A DNA stretch of 33,854 nt, taken from NCBI RefSeq assembly GCF_032854445.1, contig NC_088304.1, positions 19,197,850 to 19,231,703 on the forward strand, given 5' to 3'. The notes beneath the pieces are model-generated. The model was not told the DNA's origin. It saw only the letters and a program-made list of their open reading frames with translations, and did not search any database. Positions 8,901-23,900 of the stretch are shown piece after piece (position 1 is the first letter of the stretch; each line of letters starts with the position of its first letter). The DNA is from Liolophura sinensis. Taxonomy: Eukaryota > Mollusca > Polyplacophora > Chitonida > Chitonidae. Both the position numbers and the translations under genes were made by a program.

Positions 8901-11900
8901 AGACATGCCAGCCCAGACATACCAGACCGAACATGTCATATTAGACATGTCGGACCAGACATGCCAGACAAGACATACCAGCCTAAACATGCCATGTTAG
9001 ACATGTGAAACCAGACATGCCACACCAGCCATACAGGTCTGAATGTGTCATATTAGACATGTCGGACCAGACATGGCAGCCCAAGCATGTCATATTAGAC
9101 ATGCCAGACCAGACATACCACTCCAGACATACCAGTTTGAACATGTCATATTAGACACGTAAGACCAGACATGCCATATTAAGCAAGCCAGTTTGCTGTG
9201 CTCAGCCTCGTGTAAGACCTTGATTCGTTTGCTGGTGCTGTACCTGTGGATTATTTGACAGCCTTGGGATTGAGAGACCACCTCTCTTTGCTTGGTATAT
9301 ATATGTATCATGTTTGAGAAACCCCGAAACATACATTGCACCAGATATAACTGGATTTAAACCTTGTTGGCAAGGTACAAAATGTTGGCAATGAGAACAG
9401 TGAATTTTTGTGTTTTCTCCTCTAGTAGCTTTTTGCTGTATGCATAGATCACAGTGTGTGGGCGCAAAGAGGGAGCAGGAGGAGAAATGGGCAAAGAGGC
9501 GAGGGGGGGGGGAGAGGGACACTCAGACTGTGCTTTATAAGGAGGGGTCACTTAGACTGTGCTTTATAAGGAGGCTTTATAAGGAGGGTTACTCAGACTG
9601 TGCTTTATAAGGAGGGTTACTCAGACTGTGCTTTATAAGGAGTGTCACTCAGACTGTGCTTTATAAGGAGGGTCACTCAGACTGTGCTTTATAAGGAGTG
9701 TCACAGACTGTGCTTTATATGGAGGGTCACTCAGACTGTGCTTTATAAGGAGGGTCACTCAGACTGTGCTTTATAAGGAGGAACACTCAGACTGTGCTTT
9801 ATAAGGAGGGTCACTCAGACTGTGCTTTATAAGGAGGGACACTCAGACTGTGCTTTATAAGGAGGGTCACTCAGACTGTGCTTTATAAGGAGTGTCACTC
9901 AGACTGTGCTTTATATGGAGGGTCACTCAGACTGTGCTTTATATGGAGGGTCACTCAGACTGTGCTTTATATGGAGGGTCACTCAGATTGTGCTTTATAA
10001 GGAGGGTCACTCAGACTGTGCTTTATAAGGAGGGTCACTCAGACTGTGCTTTATAAGGAGGGTCACTCAGACTGTGCTTTATAAGGAGGGTCACTCAGAC
10101 TGTGCTTTATATGGAGGGTCACTGAGACTGTGCTTTATAAGGAGGGTCACTCAGACTGTGCTTTATATGGAGGGTCACTGAGACTGTGCTTTATAAGGAG
10201 GGTCACTCAGACTGTGCTTTATAAGGAGGGTAAACAATCTTGAATCAATCTTATGTCTGTATAATCTGGAAGCTTGAGATGTCCAGAACCGTTTCACAAA
10301 CGATTGATCATGCCGCGAACACGAGCCAGCCAGCTGATCAGCCAGACGGGGGATTCACGTAGGACCACCATGAGCATCAGCCAATAGTGTTTGCTGGTAA
10401 TTTTTTCACATCAGCGTTGGTACATTTGCACGGGCGATGTAGATTGTGACTCCATTGCAGTTTCAATATTTGCAGTGTAGAGTTATTATTATTATTTATT
10501 CCTGCGTATAATATCTTGTAGTTGGTCTTCAGTACATAAACTCTTCCACAATTATGTTTATTCGTGTGCATGCCCTCATTAGCGATGATATTAATTTATA
10601 GGTCTTAGGAAAGATGTCATCTTTTATATAATCGGTATGACTGGCCCAGGGCTAACAGTGTAATTCTCAGATCTGGTATAAGTGTAACACTTGAAGGATT
10701 TAACGACATGTTGGTGGAAGTCTAGTGCTCTACCAACTAAAGGGAAATTCAAATTCCCACTATCTACTGATAGTATAAGCACTGGAAAAATGCCCATTAC
10801 ACAAGCCTTGAAGTAAGCAGCAGGACAATGACAGTGTCCTGCACCCAATAATATTTTGACAGACGCATACTGTTTGTTACAGGACTAAACTGCCACATAA
10901 ATAACATTGTAACTTTTTTTTTTTTTAAGAATGTTAATCACTGGGAAATTTGACATCATGTCCTGCACCAACGTAAAAATGATTTCCGTCCTGAGGCTTG
11001 ATGTACATGTAGGTAGCAGATTGATTTGCTTTAACAAGTTTGTACCTGTTCACATGATGGCAGTATACATGTATACTGTACAGGTGTGCCATGGTGTCCT
11101 TGTGCATTAGTTGATTACATTTACTTGTAATTACAACATGTAAGAGAAACTTGTAAAGTGCTTTTATAATTGTGTAGGTGTTTTATTTGCAAGGAGCAAA
11201 ACATCACACTGTAAATTGGTACCAAAGAAACAGCTTGTTATATGCCATTGCCCATCATTATTAATGGACCCATGTTATCTGACCATCCATCTGTTGTGTT
11301 GTCCCAGGGCTTTGCTTTTGACAGGAATCTGGGATTCCAATTCAGGTCATGACTCCCTTAAGCTATTACTATGACAGTCAAGTCAAGTCAGTATCTTTCA
11401 AAATGACCAAATGTTCTCAAATTTCCAAATCCTAAATACCAAACCTCCTTTCAACGTGTGGACCTCTGACTTTCACATTACCAACATTATTATGGAATCC
11501 CCATGATCTGTACGCTCTGTTCCATACATTATAAACTGCAGTTGGAGCAGCTTTGTGATATTAGATTTAGGCAAGATTCTGGTGAATTCTTGCAAAGCAA
11601 ATCTTCACAAATTTTGGTAAAAATGCAAAAAAGGAAGAATCTTAAGACATTAAAGTTTTTGCACTACAGAGCTGCTTCACCTAGATCTTTTAATTTCAAG
11701 AACTACGCCATTTCAGTACCATTGACCCCAAAGCCTGAAAAAAGACCTCCATGTCAAAGATTATGTAAGCAGAGTAATGTCTGTTTGTGATGTGATGCTT
11801 TCTCTTGTTGTTGAAAGAGAACTTTAAACTTGTAGGGATAGGTTTTGTGGACAGTCAACCACTTTGTACCTTTGTTTTGTTATCTCAGCCTTTTTGTATT

Positions 11901-14900
11901 TTTCCTTCTTTTGTTTTTTGTCTAGCTTTCTGCTATTACACTTTTTGGCGATGCCCCATTACACTCCTCACCGTGTAGGTCTCAATAACTGTGATTTTTG
12001 GACACTCTCCCATATTCCTGACAGAGAGCTTGTTAACTGTCAACATTTCATGGGGAGGGGAGTGGGGGCGAGTGCCACCTGTTTCCAATCTCTGACTTGC
12101 TAGTTTGGAAAATAATGCTGTATTTATAATATTGAAACAGTAATTACATGTCATATAAACATGATAAATGTCCTAGTTTGTATTATAAATGAAACTGTTC
12201 AGTTCCTTAAATCCTTCTCAAGAGTCTTTTTACAGAGATGATAACGGAACAGAAACACTGTTCAAAGTCAAATGAATGTCACTGGTGTGGTTTTCAAGAA
12301 GAGGCTGTGAATGTATTTAGAAATACCTTAATGAACTTTAATGAACCATCTTCATTTAAAAGCGTTAAAATAGTATACAAGTGTCTAAACTGAAATTGTT
12401 TATAAAAGACAGCAGCTTCCTGTAGAGTTAATTCAGAAATTGCATGTAGAGGATGAAGATTCAAAAAGTTTTGCATTTTTCTCAGCAAGAGGCAACAAGA
12501 TGGAGTACAAAACAGATTTTTTGAACTGGAATTGAAGGGTAAGAGATGAACATAACAATCTTTTTTACATAGCTTCATTGCCTCAGTGCACTTCCCACCA
12601 CTGCGATGGGTTGTCACCTGACATTTGTTGTGGTTTACACCTATATCTGTTTGACCTTTAGTCTGTACCTCTAAACGCTGGACAACCGGGGTACACATGT
12701 ACTAAGCCAGGTACATGTGGACTAAATGTCAACAATGGACCACAAACCATAACATTGTGTATATATATAATTCAGAGAGTTATGTGGCACTAGGTCTTTG
12801 TAAGACCTCAGTCTGTGTTTAACACTAATCCCTGCTTTATTAATAGAGCATAAATCCAAATGATATAAATAGATTTACAAGTGTTTTCGTAGAATATTTT
12901 CCAATATCAGGGAAGCTGTAGATAAACGTGGACTTTTCTTTTTTGTGATCTTAGTTATTGATTGCTTCGAATCTGTCTTGTGTGTAAATGCCATGTTGTT
13001 ATGGCTAAGTAGGAGGAAGACAGAATGGAGAACAGCAACTCGTTTGAGTAGTGTATTGACTGATTATTCATGCGGTGACATGTGTTTTCGATGTTTGGAA
13101 GTGCTCTGGGGCTATTTACATGACATGTTCCACTGTAGATTATTCCGCATAAACACACTGTTACATGTCTGTCATCAGCCAGGTTTGTTGGATGAAGATG
13201 TGCAAATAAAGTTTTGACAAAGCACATGTACCACTGATTCTTCAGTGTAGGGAGACAAGTGACAAGTGGAATGTAACAAATACATATTTATGTCCTTGTA
13301 TTGTGTGTATTTTTGATTAAACTTGCAGTTTTACAGTTGTTTTTTTTTTATAAATTTGTCATTGTTGTTTAGTTTATGTACATGTGCAGTGTACTATTAA
13401 ACTATAAATCTAAGAATTAAATGATTCAGTGTAATAATAATAATAATAATAATATCTTTATTTAACAAAGGATCCTTGATCAATTTACAAAGAAATATTT
13501 CTTCTTCAAGGCCTTATAGATACATTTACATGTCAATAATACAATAATAGTGCATCATAACACATACTAATAAGAATGACAGACTAATTAGTTTGAGTAC
13601 CTGTGATCAAAATAAATCTCTCCATTAGTGCAGGAACCTGCCGTTTCTGCAGCATGAGTTTAAAGTGCCCAGATAATCTACATGTACTCGCTAATGCATC
13701 TGCCCGGAGATGTTTATGTGCACTATACACTGTATACACATGTGAGGAGCAAACCATGTGTTGACTTGGTCAGTACCAGTCTGATGCCTTATCTCGCCCA
13801 CTACAAGCCTTTACACTAGTACATAGCAGACCCGGCCATCTCCTTTCACATGTTAGACCTACCTGAATGTACAGATGTACACATGGTGACATGTTGACCT
13901 GGTTTCCTTACAGCGACCTGGCCTCACATTCACAACAGTCTTACTACTGACCTTATAATATAAGATATTCACATGTGAGGAGTTCAGATCCGATAGAAAA
14001 GTACATGATGGGTAGTACATGTGCATAATAAGGGCTTGTACTGACTTCAAAGATATCAAGGACATGTTAGGTCTGCATCTACACATGTAATCTGTGAGGA
14101 TTTCACCATCAATTAAAAGTACAAGGAACCCCCTTTCAATTCTGACTTTTAAGACAGGTTTGAGAAGTACACGTCTTTGGGAGGGTTTTACCTTTGATAA
14201 AGCGGTATGTGTACATTCCGGTTAGGAAATTGTAGCTGAATTCATGTCCAATTGACACATGTACATGTTATGCAGTGCTTGTCATGTATGGACTGTGCTT
14301 TATGTTCTGATGTAATGATTGGAATGAATGATGACTGATCAATGACATTTTGCCGATTACAGAAAGAGGGCACTCTCATGTGCTGTACATTATACAGTGT
14401 GTCTTAAATTAAACAAAATGTTTTCTTGTTTGCAATAAGGAAATCAAAATTTGTAAACAATAAGGTCTGTGGTCAAGCCCAAACAAAGGACAGCATCACC
14501 CCTACAGGTACACCATTTGACATATTGTTCCAGTAAGGAACTAAATTTTTTGGAAAACTTTTCATGGGCTTACTGAAGTTTGTCTTAGTGATTTAGCTGC
14601 ACCAGTCAAGTGGTTAAATCCAGCTCTCTCTAGTTTTGCTTGGCTTTTTGTACCAAGAGTGTTGTCAGCTACTCAACTGCAACTGGCAGCCTGAAATTAG
14701 TTTTCTCTAGGTTAATTCTTTCAAGCCATAACTCTGGTCGGTTATAAATGCACATGTTTTCTATTTCATAATAAATATTATAATTATGTTTTTCGAAGTT
14801 TGCGTACTCTACCCTCCTGACAGATATATTTTTGACAAAGTTTGTTCCGTTACATCTTACGTGTATCATTACTGTCATTAAGAATTTGTTTGAATGCACC

Positions 14901-17900
14901 ATACTGGAAATCAAGTGATACATATTTTTACACGGTGATCATATTTTTATGTGGTGTACAAGCACGCTTGGAGTGTCCGACCTCACTTACAGAGCACAAC
15001 AGCTGAGCAACCATTACCTTCCAGTTATATGGAGGTGATACAAGCTGCAAAGAGGTGCATTTACCTTCCTTTTGATTGCTTGCCAGTAAAATTTATCTTC
15101 TTCTGTGCTGTAACATAAGTTATTTTAACTGTGATCTTAATATATTGAAGGCTGAGGCAAACTATGAACTGACATGTTAACCTGGAATGTGTAGACCTTT
15201 GCCAGAATCCATCAGCATGCTGTACTGTATATGCTTATACTACAGACCCTCGCTTGGAATAGTTGACTTACTTTTTTAAACAGAATTTAAGCCAAATTGT
15301 GTGGGCTGCAAACTTAAAACACTAAGGTGCTCTGGGAGTTACATATACACTGTTCATAGAAAGGAAGGCAAAAGAGGCTAAAAAATGGATAAATAAGGCT
15401 TTTGACTAAAGCTCTGTATTAACAAGCTCAAGGCTATGAAAATCTGCATTTGATCATGACCAAGTAAAATCAGAGTGATGAATTTTGTACACATGTGGTT
15501 TAATGTGAATTAATGAAATTGTAGCACATTCTCAGGTTGGGTTGATTTCTTGTTTGCACAAAAAGTGTGAGATACATTAGTTTTTTGTCTCTTGTTTTAT
15601 TTGTCTCTTGTTTTTTTTTTTGTCTGTGTAGACAGAACATAAATACCTGCGGGATATGCCTGACTATAGAGCAGGCCGTCAACATGCCATCGTGTTAAAG
15701 GATGATAGTACATATATCATGCACGTGTGGTCCTGCAGGTACATGTTTGTGTACCAGGCTCTTTGTTTGCTGTATCACTAGGAATTCTCCTGAATAACAA
15801 ATGAGCAAAGGGCATCCTTAGACAAGGTTTTGTTATACATAACTTCTATCAGAACACTATTAGTACAGAATTGCGCAGTTCTGTTTTTTTGGTTTTTTTT
15901 TTTTCCCATTCTCTCTAATACAGAAGGTAGGGAATTTAGATAAATAACCATTGAGAGAAATATTTTAACGAAAGTTTTATTAAAATCCCAATTTAAACTT
16001 TATAGAATATGGCTTTGTTTGATGGTAGGATTGGTTACCAATTGAACGTGGTTTTAATGATGGCCTTAGCGAAGGGCGTTTTACTTTTACTGTCTGCAAT
16101 TTACCGAGCAGACATAAGAACGTGAAGGCCCTGAAAAGTCCTGCCTTTTGATTCATGCGTCTTTATCTGGTGAAAACGTGCAAATAATATGAATAATAAC
16201 AATGTGACCCCATGACAGGAATAGCAAACAGTAACATCAGTGTGAGATAATAATCATGTGTACATGTGCAGACATACCTCAGAGTGTCACATTGATTACG
16301 TCACACAGTTAAGGTTTTGTATGCACATGTAGGTTTGCTCTATTTGTTCTGCCTTGTTGCATATAAACAGTTAACAGTTACGAAACAGGATGACAAGTTA
16401 TACTGTGAAAAGAATTGTATTTGGATCGTGAAGAGATTTGTGGCTTGATAAATGATAAAGCTGAGAGGCATTTGTTGACTTGACTATACCAGGTACATTG
16501 TACATGTACAATGTGTAAGTTGTCTGAACATTCTCTGACCCCATAAACCTGACCACTGGTATATCATTATTAAAAGGTGGTAGTTTTTTTTAATGTAGCA
16601 GGTCCATATACTGGCACAAGGATATTTCGATAGGTGTACCCTTTAGATCTTTAGATTACAATCCAAATCTGTAGAGAATATTGTCAAATAAATTTAACGT
16701 AAATGTTCAAGAAACAGTTCTCTGTATTCATGTGTACAGACTATATACATGAACAGATAGATAATTTTGACATTTTGATTTGCTACATTGTAATTTGAGA
16801 GTATGAATTTGGTGCCTGTATGGTGTGAAACCCAGACTAGTAAATGTAAATGTAAGGGTTGCATTAGAAGTGTGAATAACAGATGAAAAAGAAGCATTTC
16901 CTGACCATCTTATAATAGATGATGCTAGTAGCCTACGTGTGGGGGCCTCTATGGCTCAGTTGGTTATCGCACTAGCACAGCGTAATGACCCAGGAGTCTC
17001 TCACCAATGTGTTTGCTGTGAGTTCAAGTCCAGCTCATGTTGGCTTCCTCTCCGGCCGTATGTGGGAAGGTCTGCCAGCAACCTGTGGATGGTCGTGGGT
17101 GTCGTAAGAGTACGGCTTAAAACAACAATTAAATAAATAAATAAATAATAGCCTACTTGTACAGTGCATGTGTGTAATGCAAAGTTATAGTATTAAAAAG
17201 AAACAATTTGTTTATTGGTTTTACAGTACTTGTTATGACTCGAAAAGAATTGTGTAGGTCCCAGCTGTGTCTTCCATTCATGTGCGGATATTCATTTAGC
17301 TCACACATGCATAATATAAATGTATACATGTAAAATGCATGCAATAGGCCTGATGTGCAGTGTAATTAGATCTCCTGAATAGCTTGCTCAATCTTGTGCA
17401 GAAAAATGTGGGGTAAATATCACGTTCATGCCCAGAAATAGCAGTTCATGGTCAGTTTGAACTAATGTTTACAAGATGTAAACACGTGTATTCGAGACGT
17501 CAGCTGGCTTTTTATAGCATAGCGTTAATCAAGAAGGATTCCCTTGCTCTTTCCTAGTCTCAGCGCAGACAGAATTATGGAAGTATGTAAGAATCTGTAC
17601 TTCAGATGGCTGTACTTCTGTGGGGATTGGATGCTCCATGCCAGTGGTTCCATGTTTTACTAAATGTTATGTACATTTATATCAGATTTGCTTCTTGTTA
17701 CCCTAATTCCTCAAACTTATCACATAGGAAAGAGCAGTGTTTCAGTGATTTTGGAGACAAAGCTACATCGGTTGGATTGGCCAATTTCAGGGCCTCATAA
17801 AAAGCATGATGTTATCAGTCTAAAGAGAATTATACCTTCAGAATGTGCGAAAAAGTTGCAAGCTTCTGCATTACATGTACATACAATGTATAGGCAAAGA

Positions 17901-20900
17901 AGTATACTGACTGCTACTGGTCAGACTGAACCAGGCTTGTATATGAGCAAACTGTCCAGGTACTTAACTTACATGTACATGTGCCTGTAACATGACTGAT
18001 GACTTGCATGTGCCTGTAACATGACTGTGATGACTTACATGTGCCTGTAACATGACTTATGACTTACATGCGTATGTAACATGACTGTGATGACTTGCGT
18101 GCACATGTGTCTGTAACATGACTGTAATGACTTACATGTGTCTGTAACATAACTGTGATGACTTACATGTGTCTGTAACATGACTGTGATGACTTGCATG
18201 CACATGTGTCTGTAACATGACTGTGATGACTTACATGGAAATGTATCTGTAACATGACTGTGATGACTTACATGTACATGTGTTTGCAACATGACTGTGA
18301 TGACTTTCATGTACATGTATCTGTAACAGGACTGTGATGACTTACATGTATCTGTAACATGACTGTGATGACTTACATGTACATGTACATGTTTTTGCAA
18401 CATGACTGTGATGACTTTCATGTACATGTATCTGTAACATGACTATGATGACTTACATGTACATGTATCTGTAACATGACTGTGATTACATGTATATCAT
18501 TTTGTATATGATTCAGATTGATATAGGTGTACATCTAGTTTATTAGTATATTGTGTTGATTTTTGTGTGCACATCATAGGGACCCCAGGTAAGATCAATG
18601 AGGGAGGCTTACACAGTTGTATAACCCTCAGAAAATAAAGACATTGTGTTCATGTATGGGGTCTGGTGGCCTACAAAAGATGATCCATAATACAGCAAAC
18701 ATCTAATCATTTGTTGCTGTTGTAACGTTGTTTGTACAGGTACATGTATTTACTAGCAGACTTCTTCGCCGGCACACCTCTGTGTACATGAAGACAGAAA
18801 AGCCAACAAAGAATAAAATAGTGCATAGCTTGGATCACTGCCGACATGATGAACTGGATATGAAGATATTTCCTGAATTCTGCATTCTTTTAGGTTGTGG
18901 GTTTGCTCAGATCCATCCGAAAGTCCAGGTTTTAAGAGAAAATCAGGATTTTCAAAGTATCCAAAATGGCCAAAACTAATCATTTTACTTTTGGGAAGGC
19001 ATGTAGTATTGGAAGAAATTTCAGCTGATTTTGATGGAAAAGCTTCTCTTCCCTGACAAGCACCACTAGAGTTTACACATCCACATGTTTATGGAGCTGT
19101 GGTGGGTTATTAGCTGTAGGCTAACAGCTATGTGTTATCTCATACCTTCTGTTTGTACATTGTGATAAATGCATGTTATCATAACTCTTATCTGAGCTGC
19201 AGAAACTGTGCCAGCATGAAGTATAACTGGTGGGTTGTGCAGAGTTATCTCCCTTGGTGTTTACAGCCAGGGACTGTTTATAGTATGCAGGTAAAGACTG
19301 AAGGAGGGGCTGGGTAATCTAGGTCAGTCTGACTGTAGACCTATGAATAAGACTTGAGCTGGATCAATTTGTAGGTCATGTTGATTCTGTAATAATTATC
19401 ATGTTATTTTAACACGTAAATACAGTACGCAAAAAAAAAAAAAAAATACCGCAATCTCATTGTAGTGGGGCTTGGTAGAATGTACATGCACAGAGATCTC
19501 GAAGATTTTCATTTTTCAAAGGTTTAACATTGTCTTATCATGTCATTTTCTTTTCTTAACATTGAGATAAGATTTGAAAATAAAACTATTACTACTATTT
19601 TAACAATGAAATACTTTTAAAGAGACTTTGATGAATACCAACAAAACATTTTCTGACGAAGATTGAAAATAAGCGATTTTTATATTCTTGTGCTAAATCA
19701 GCTTTTTGTAAAGTGCATTTTTCAGTCACAAAATGCAATTTCTGACTGTATCAGAGAAAAACAACACTGTAGTAGGCTGAGAGACCTTTATATAAACTTG
19801 TGACATCACAAGCTGTGTCTTAGTGAAAACATGAAAAAACTGGCAAGACTTTCAGTATGAGTGAGAACCACATACATGTAAAGGTGTTCAAATTGTCAAG
19901 ATCCTATCCAAATTACAGTAAAACATGAATTCCTTTGTTGAAGGAAAGTCTTTGAATGTTATGAAAATGGCTTGAAAATACAGTACAAGTGGCCTCTTGT
20001 GCACATCTCAGTCTTGTTCAGATGTCTTCCATGAGAGGAGGCATTGGCTGGGCAGAAACTCTCGAAATCTTGGATTGTCCATGTATTGGTTGTACAACTC
20101 TCTCCTACTTAATTATCATACTTGTAGATCTCACCACCATTTTGTATTCATGTATTTGAAATTTTCTTCAGCGCTGGGTAAAACACCTAAAGTATTGTTT
20201 ATACAGCATTCTGTATGTGTCATTTTCAAGATCGACAATGATAATAAGTATTTGTCCCCAATACTCTGCACCATTATATACCTATTAATCAATTATAATT
20301 GTTTTTTGGATAGAACAAATCCTTGGATGTTTTATTCCCACCAGTATGTCGTTATCTTGTTTTTCTTCATATTGTATGCAAAATATTGATGAAATAAAAG
20401 GAAATGACTTTTGACAAACCTATTCACCAAGGGTAGCCAGGCCCTGTTATTAGCCATTGTAGATGTACATGGTAACTGTCCATCTGTATGTGTTCCTATG
20501 TTCCTAGCACATGTGTACACTGAAGTTCTGGTGTAAACAGGATTCCCTATATCTCAATGGTTAATGTGTCTTTCTGTGTTTGTTTCAGTGGGAAGATCAC
20601 ATCACCAAAATGGAAACCTTTCAAAGGCATGCCTCTCTCTCTCAAAGACAAAGTGCGACTCAACAACATCATCTGGAGGGAATGGCCCATGCAGTGTAGG
20701 TTATAATGAGTCTTAGTGTGTCAAGAAAATTTGAACCCAAAATTTTACCCCTGACTAATTTGCCCATTTTGCCTGACTAAGTTTGACTAAGTTGCACATT
20801 TTGCCTGACTAAGTTTGACTAAGTTGCACATTTTGCCTGACTAAGTTTGACTAAGTTGCACATTTTGCCTGACTAAGTTGCACATTTTGCCTGATTCTGA

Positions 20901-23900
20901 GAAAAAGGGTGTTTTGAGGTTGGTTTGGAAGATAGCATGATATAATCCTAACTGGAAAAACGTAAGTTTCAATACCTAAAGTAATACTTTGTGAGTGAGT
21001 GAGTGGGTGCTTGGGGCTTAACGTCGTACTCAACAATTTTTCAGTCACATGACGACGAAGGCATCATTAGGGCGCATGCACGTGTAATGTGCCTCCTTGT
21101 TGCAGGACGGTTTTCCACCTCTCTTTTATTTAGTGCTGCTTCACTGGGACGACTTACCGAAGGCAAGTAAGCCGCCCCGCCCGAGCCATTATACTGATAC
21201 GAGTCAACCAGTCGTTGCACTATCCCCTTCATGCTGAACGCCAAGCGAGGAAGTTACAACTTCCTCTTTTAAAGTCTTAGGTGTGACTCGATCAAGGATT
21301 GATCCTGGATCGACCAGTCCAGAAGCGGACGCTCTACCAACTGTGCTATCCGGGCCGGTTATACTTTGTGACATTAATAGGTCATTCTCATGTATATATA
21401 TTTTTGTTTCACCGAGTTCAATAAACTATGTATACATTGGCACGTTGTCTTTCTGGATTGTTGGACAATGATTGAAACTGAAAATGTGAATGTTGTGCCG
21501 TTTCAGATATTTATTGTCGAAAACCAGTGGTTTGTCAGTTTGCTACTCCAGTGTCAGATGAGGTCCACACTAAACCAGAGGTAAGATTAATTTTTTTTAG
21601 GGCTCAGTTGGTTAGCGCTTGAGCGTAGCTTAATGACCAGAAGCCTCTCACCAATGTGATCGCTGTGAGTTCAAGTCCAGCTCATGCTGGCTTTCTCTCC
21701 TCTGGTACGGAGCGGATGGTCGTGGGTTTCCCCGGGGCTATGTTTGCTTTCCTCCCACCATAATGCTGGCCGCCGTCGTATAAGTGAAATATTCTTGAAT
21801 ACGACGTAAAACACCAATTTAATAAATAAATAAATAAATTTGTTTTAGCTGAGACCACAGGTTGAATTCCAGCTTTTTGCCAGTTCTAGCTGTTTTGCCA
21901 GTGTATAGTGTTTTACTTTAGGCACTGATAAGGCTGACGTTACCTTGCTGTTAAGCCTCAGCCAATCATTTTGCTTTCCTCCACCCCAAAAAACCATGTC
22001 ATCAATCAAATACATCATCAAGTACATTGAGGTGAAAAATTGTGGGGTAAAACAGCAGTCAAGTAAGTCAGTAAATAAATTAAAACATGAAAAAAAGAAA
22101 TGGAAAGGAATGTACTGGATTTGAACCTTAGACTGCTGAGCATCATTTACAATTGGCCAAGTACTAAGACCAGCATAGAGATTAGGCAGCTTTGATCTTC
22201 TGCTGATATACATCAGCACTGCAACAATGTATTATCTCTGTCTTTTGTCCTCAGCTATTCCCACAGTAAACTGCGGTGAATGGTTTCATGCAGTGTAGCA
22301 CGAATCTCTCTTGTTATTTACATAGGATGGTTTTGTCAAATTTCTGTTGGCTTTATGGTCATGATTTGCAGACAACACAAAGTAAGAAAATAATTTGTGC
22401 AGATTTGCAATCGTGACCTCAAGGGGCACCAGAGTGTGTCTTTGTTTAATGATTTTAAGCAGGTTTAAAAATTGACCTACTTTTGAGCCAAGTTCATTGG
22501 TCAGTATTGGTCTTATTTGCGTAACAAACTAAAGGTTTTATACAGTTTGGGTAATACGATCACCTAGAAACTATAAACGAAAAATTTATCTCAGTAGGGT
22601 TAGTCGTTGTCGAGAAGAAGATTTTTAGTGTATCAGTAAAATTCAAAATGGCCACTAACTCATGTGACTGGTAAAACAGCACAAAACGTCAAAAGTTGCT
22701 TCATATATTCCTCATTAAGACTCCAAAGTTTGTATTTTTCTACATTCAGCAGTTTTGGAGATATTGCAATTTTACGAGTTGACTAAGAATAGTAATAACT
22801 AGGTTTGTGGTTCAGAACATTGTCAGGTAGCATGCTTAAAATCTTTAAATTCAAAAAAATTTTGGTCACGTGACAAATTCAGTTATCACTGCACTTTCAC
22901 AGTTTTTAAGATATATAACTGATTTTTGCATTCTTCATTTGTCCCAAAGTGTTATATCTGCATTCTAAATTTCATCTCAGTCGCATAAACCCTTCTCGTG
23001 AAAAGGCTATGATAATGTATGCTGTCCATAACAATTACACTGGGTATTCCACCCATGATTCTGATTGTCATAGTATGTGAAAAACTCTTGAGTACGAAAT
23101 AAAACAACAATAAGAAAAAGAAGAAGTATGTATAACTGATATTGTTCTTGTTGTTGTGCTAAGGCTGTTGTTCTGGAGGGGAAGTACTGGAAACGGAGGT
23201 TAGACACTGTGACTGCCGAGTACAAGAAATGGAGGAAGTATTACAAAGAGAGGGTCCTCATGAGGCCTCCGGAGGTCAACATATCAGAGGTGAGATTCTT
23301 CAAGGTGACAAGATTCTGGCCGCCATATTGGCACAAACAACAAGGGACATGAAGAGGTTCAGTAGATGCATGTACTAGTTCCAGGAGAACAGGACGGTGG
23401 AAAAGCTACTCCACTAATATTTTTGACCTAAATTTTCGTGTAATACTCATTTTGTCTGATTCTAATGATTGTATTGATCTTAAAAATGTGTTTTTTTTTT
23501 ACCCTTGTTTGGAAGGTAGGATGATTTTCTGAAAAATGGTATGCTTTTTGGCACAAAAAGTAATATTTTCTGACCTGTATTTGCATCTAAAAATTCTCTT
23601 ATTTGGGTGGGGGTGGTGGTTTGGGTTCGGGCTCATTTTGGGGCAGATACAGTCATTGTTTTTGATTGATGTCGGCATTGTTAAAAAAATTCTCTAGAGA
23701 CATGTAACAATGTTAAACTAATTTTGTTTAGGTTAAACAGCAGGTCAGAGTATTACAAATACAGATAGTTGTACTCTACAGCATGGTTACGGTTAGAAAG
23801 TCCATATACATGTATCTCCTGGTATTTGATGAAGATCAGTGTCTTGTATTTACCATATGTTACAGCTGGCCTCTCACGATGACCTACTGGAGAGGGTACG

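Noticed and set aside
8306-10230. CRISPR-like array
   Set aside because: Repeats are contiguous without unique spacers, and the context is an animal intron.
11503-11790. 95-codon plus-strand open frame in intron 1
   Set aside because: No recognisable domain, no good acceptor/donor pair and no phase match to Mondo exons; treated as chance.
16941-17031. Possible tRNA gene
   Set aside because: A and B boxes are present, but no cloverleaf with a proper acceptor stem can be drawn. It is the head of a SINE with target duplications.
18035-18427. 130-codon minus-strand frame with SHHSHVTDT repeats
   Set aside because: It is the translation of the 31-bp minisatellite; unit lengths vary and the frame stays open only by chance.
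15722-22873. CACGTG E-boxes (15722, 17483, 21075, 22867) as autoregulatory Mondo sites
   Set aside because: The carbohydrate response element needs two E-boxes 5 bp apart; none of these has a partner at that spacing, and one lies in a SINE.
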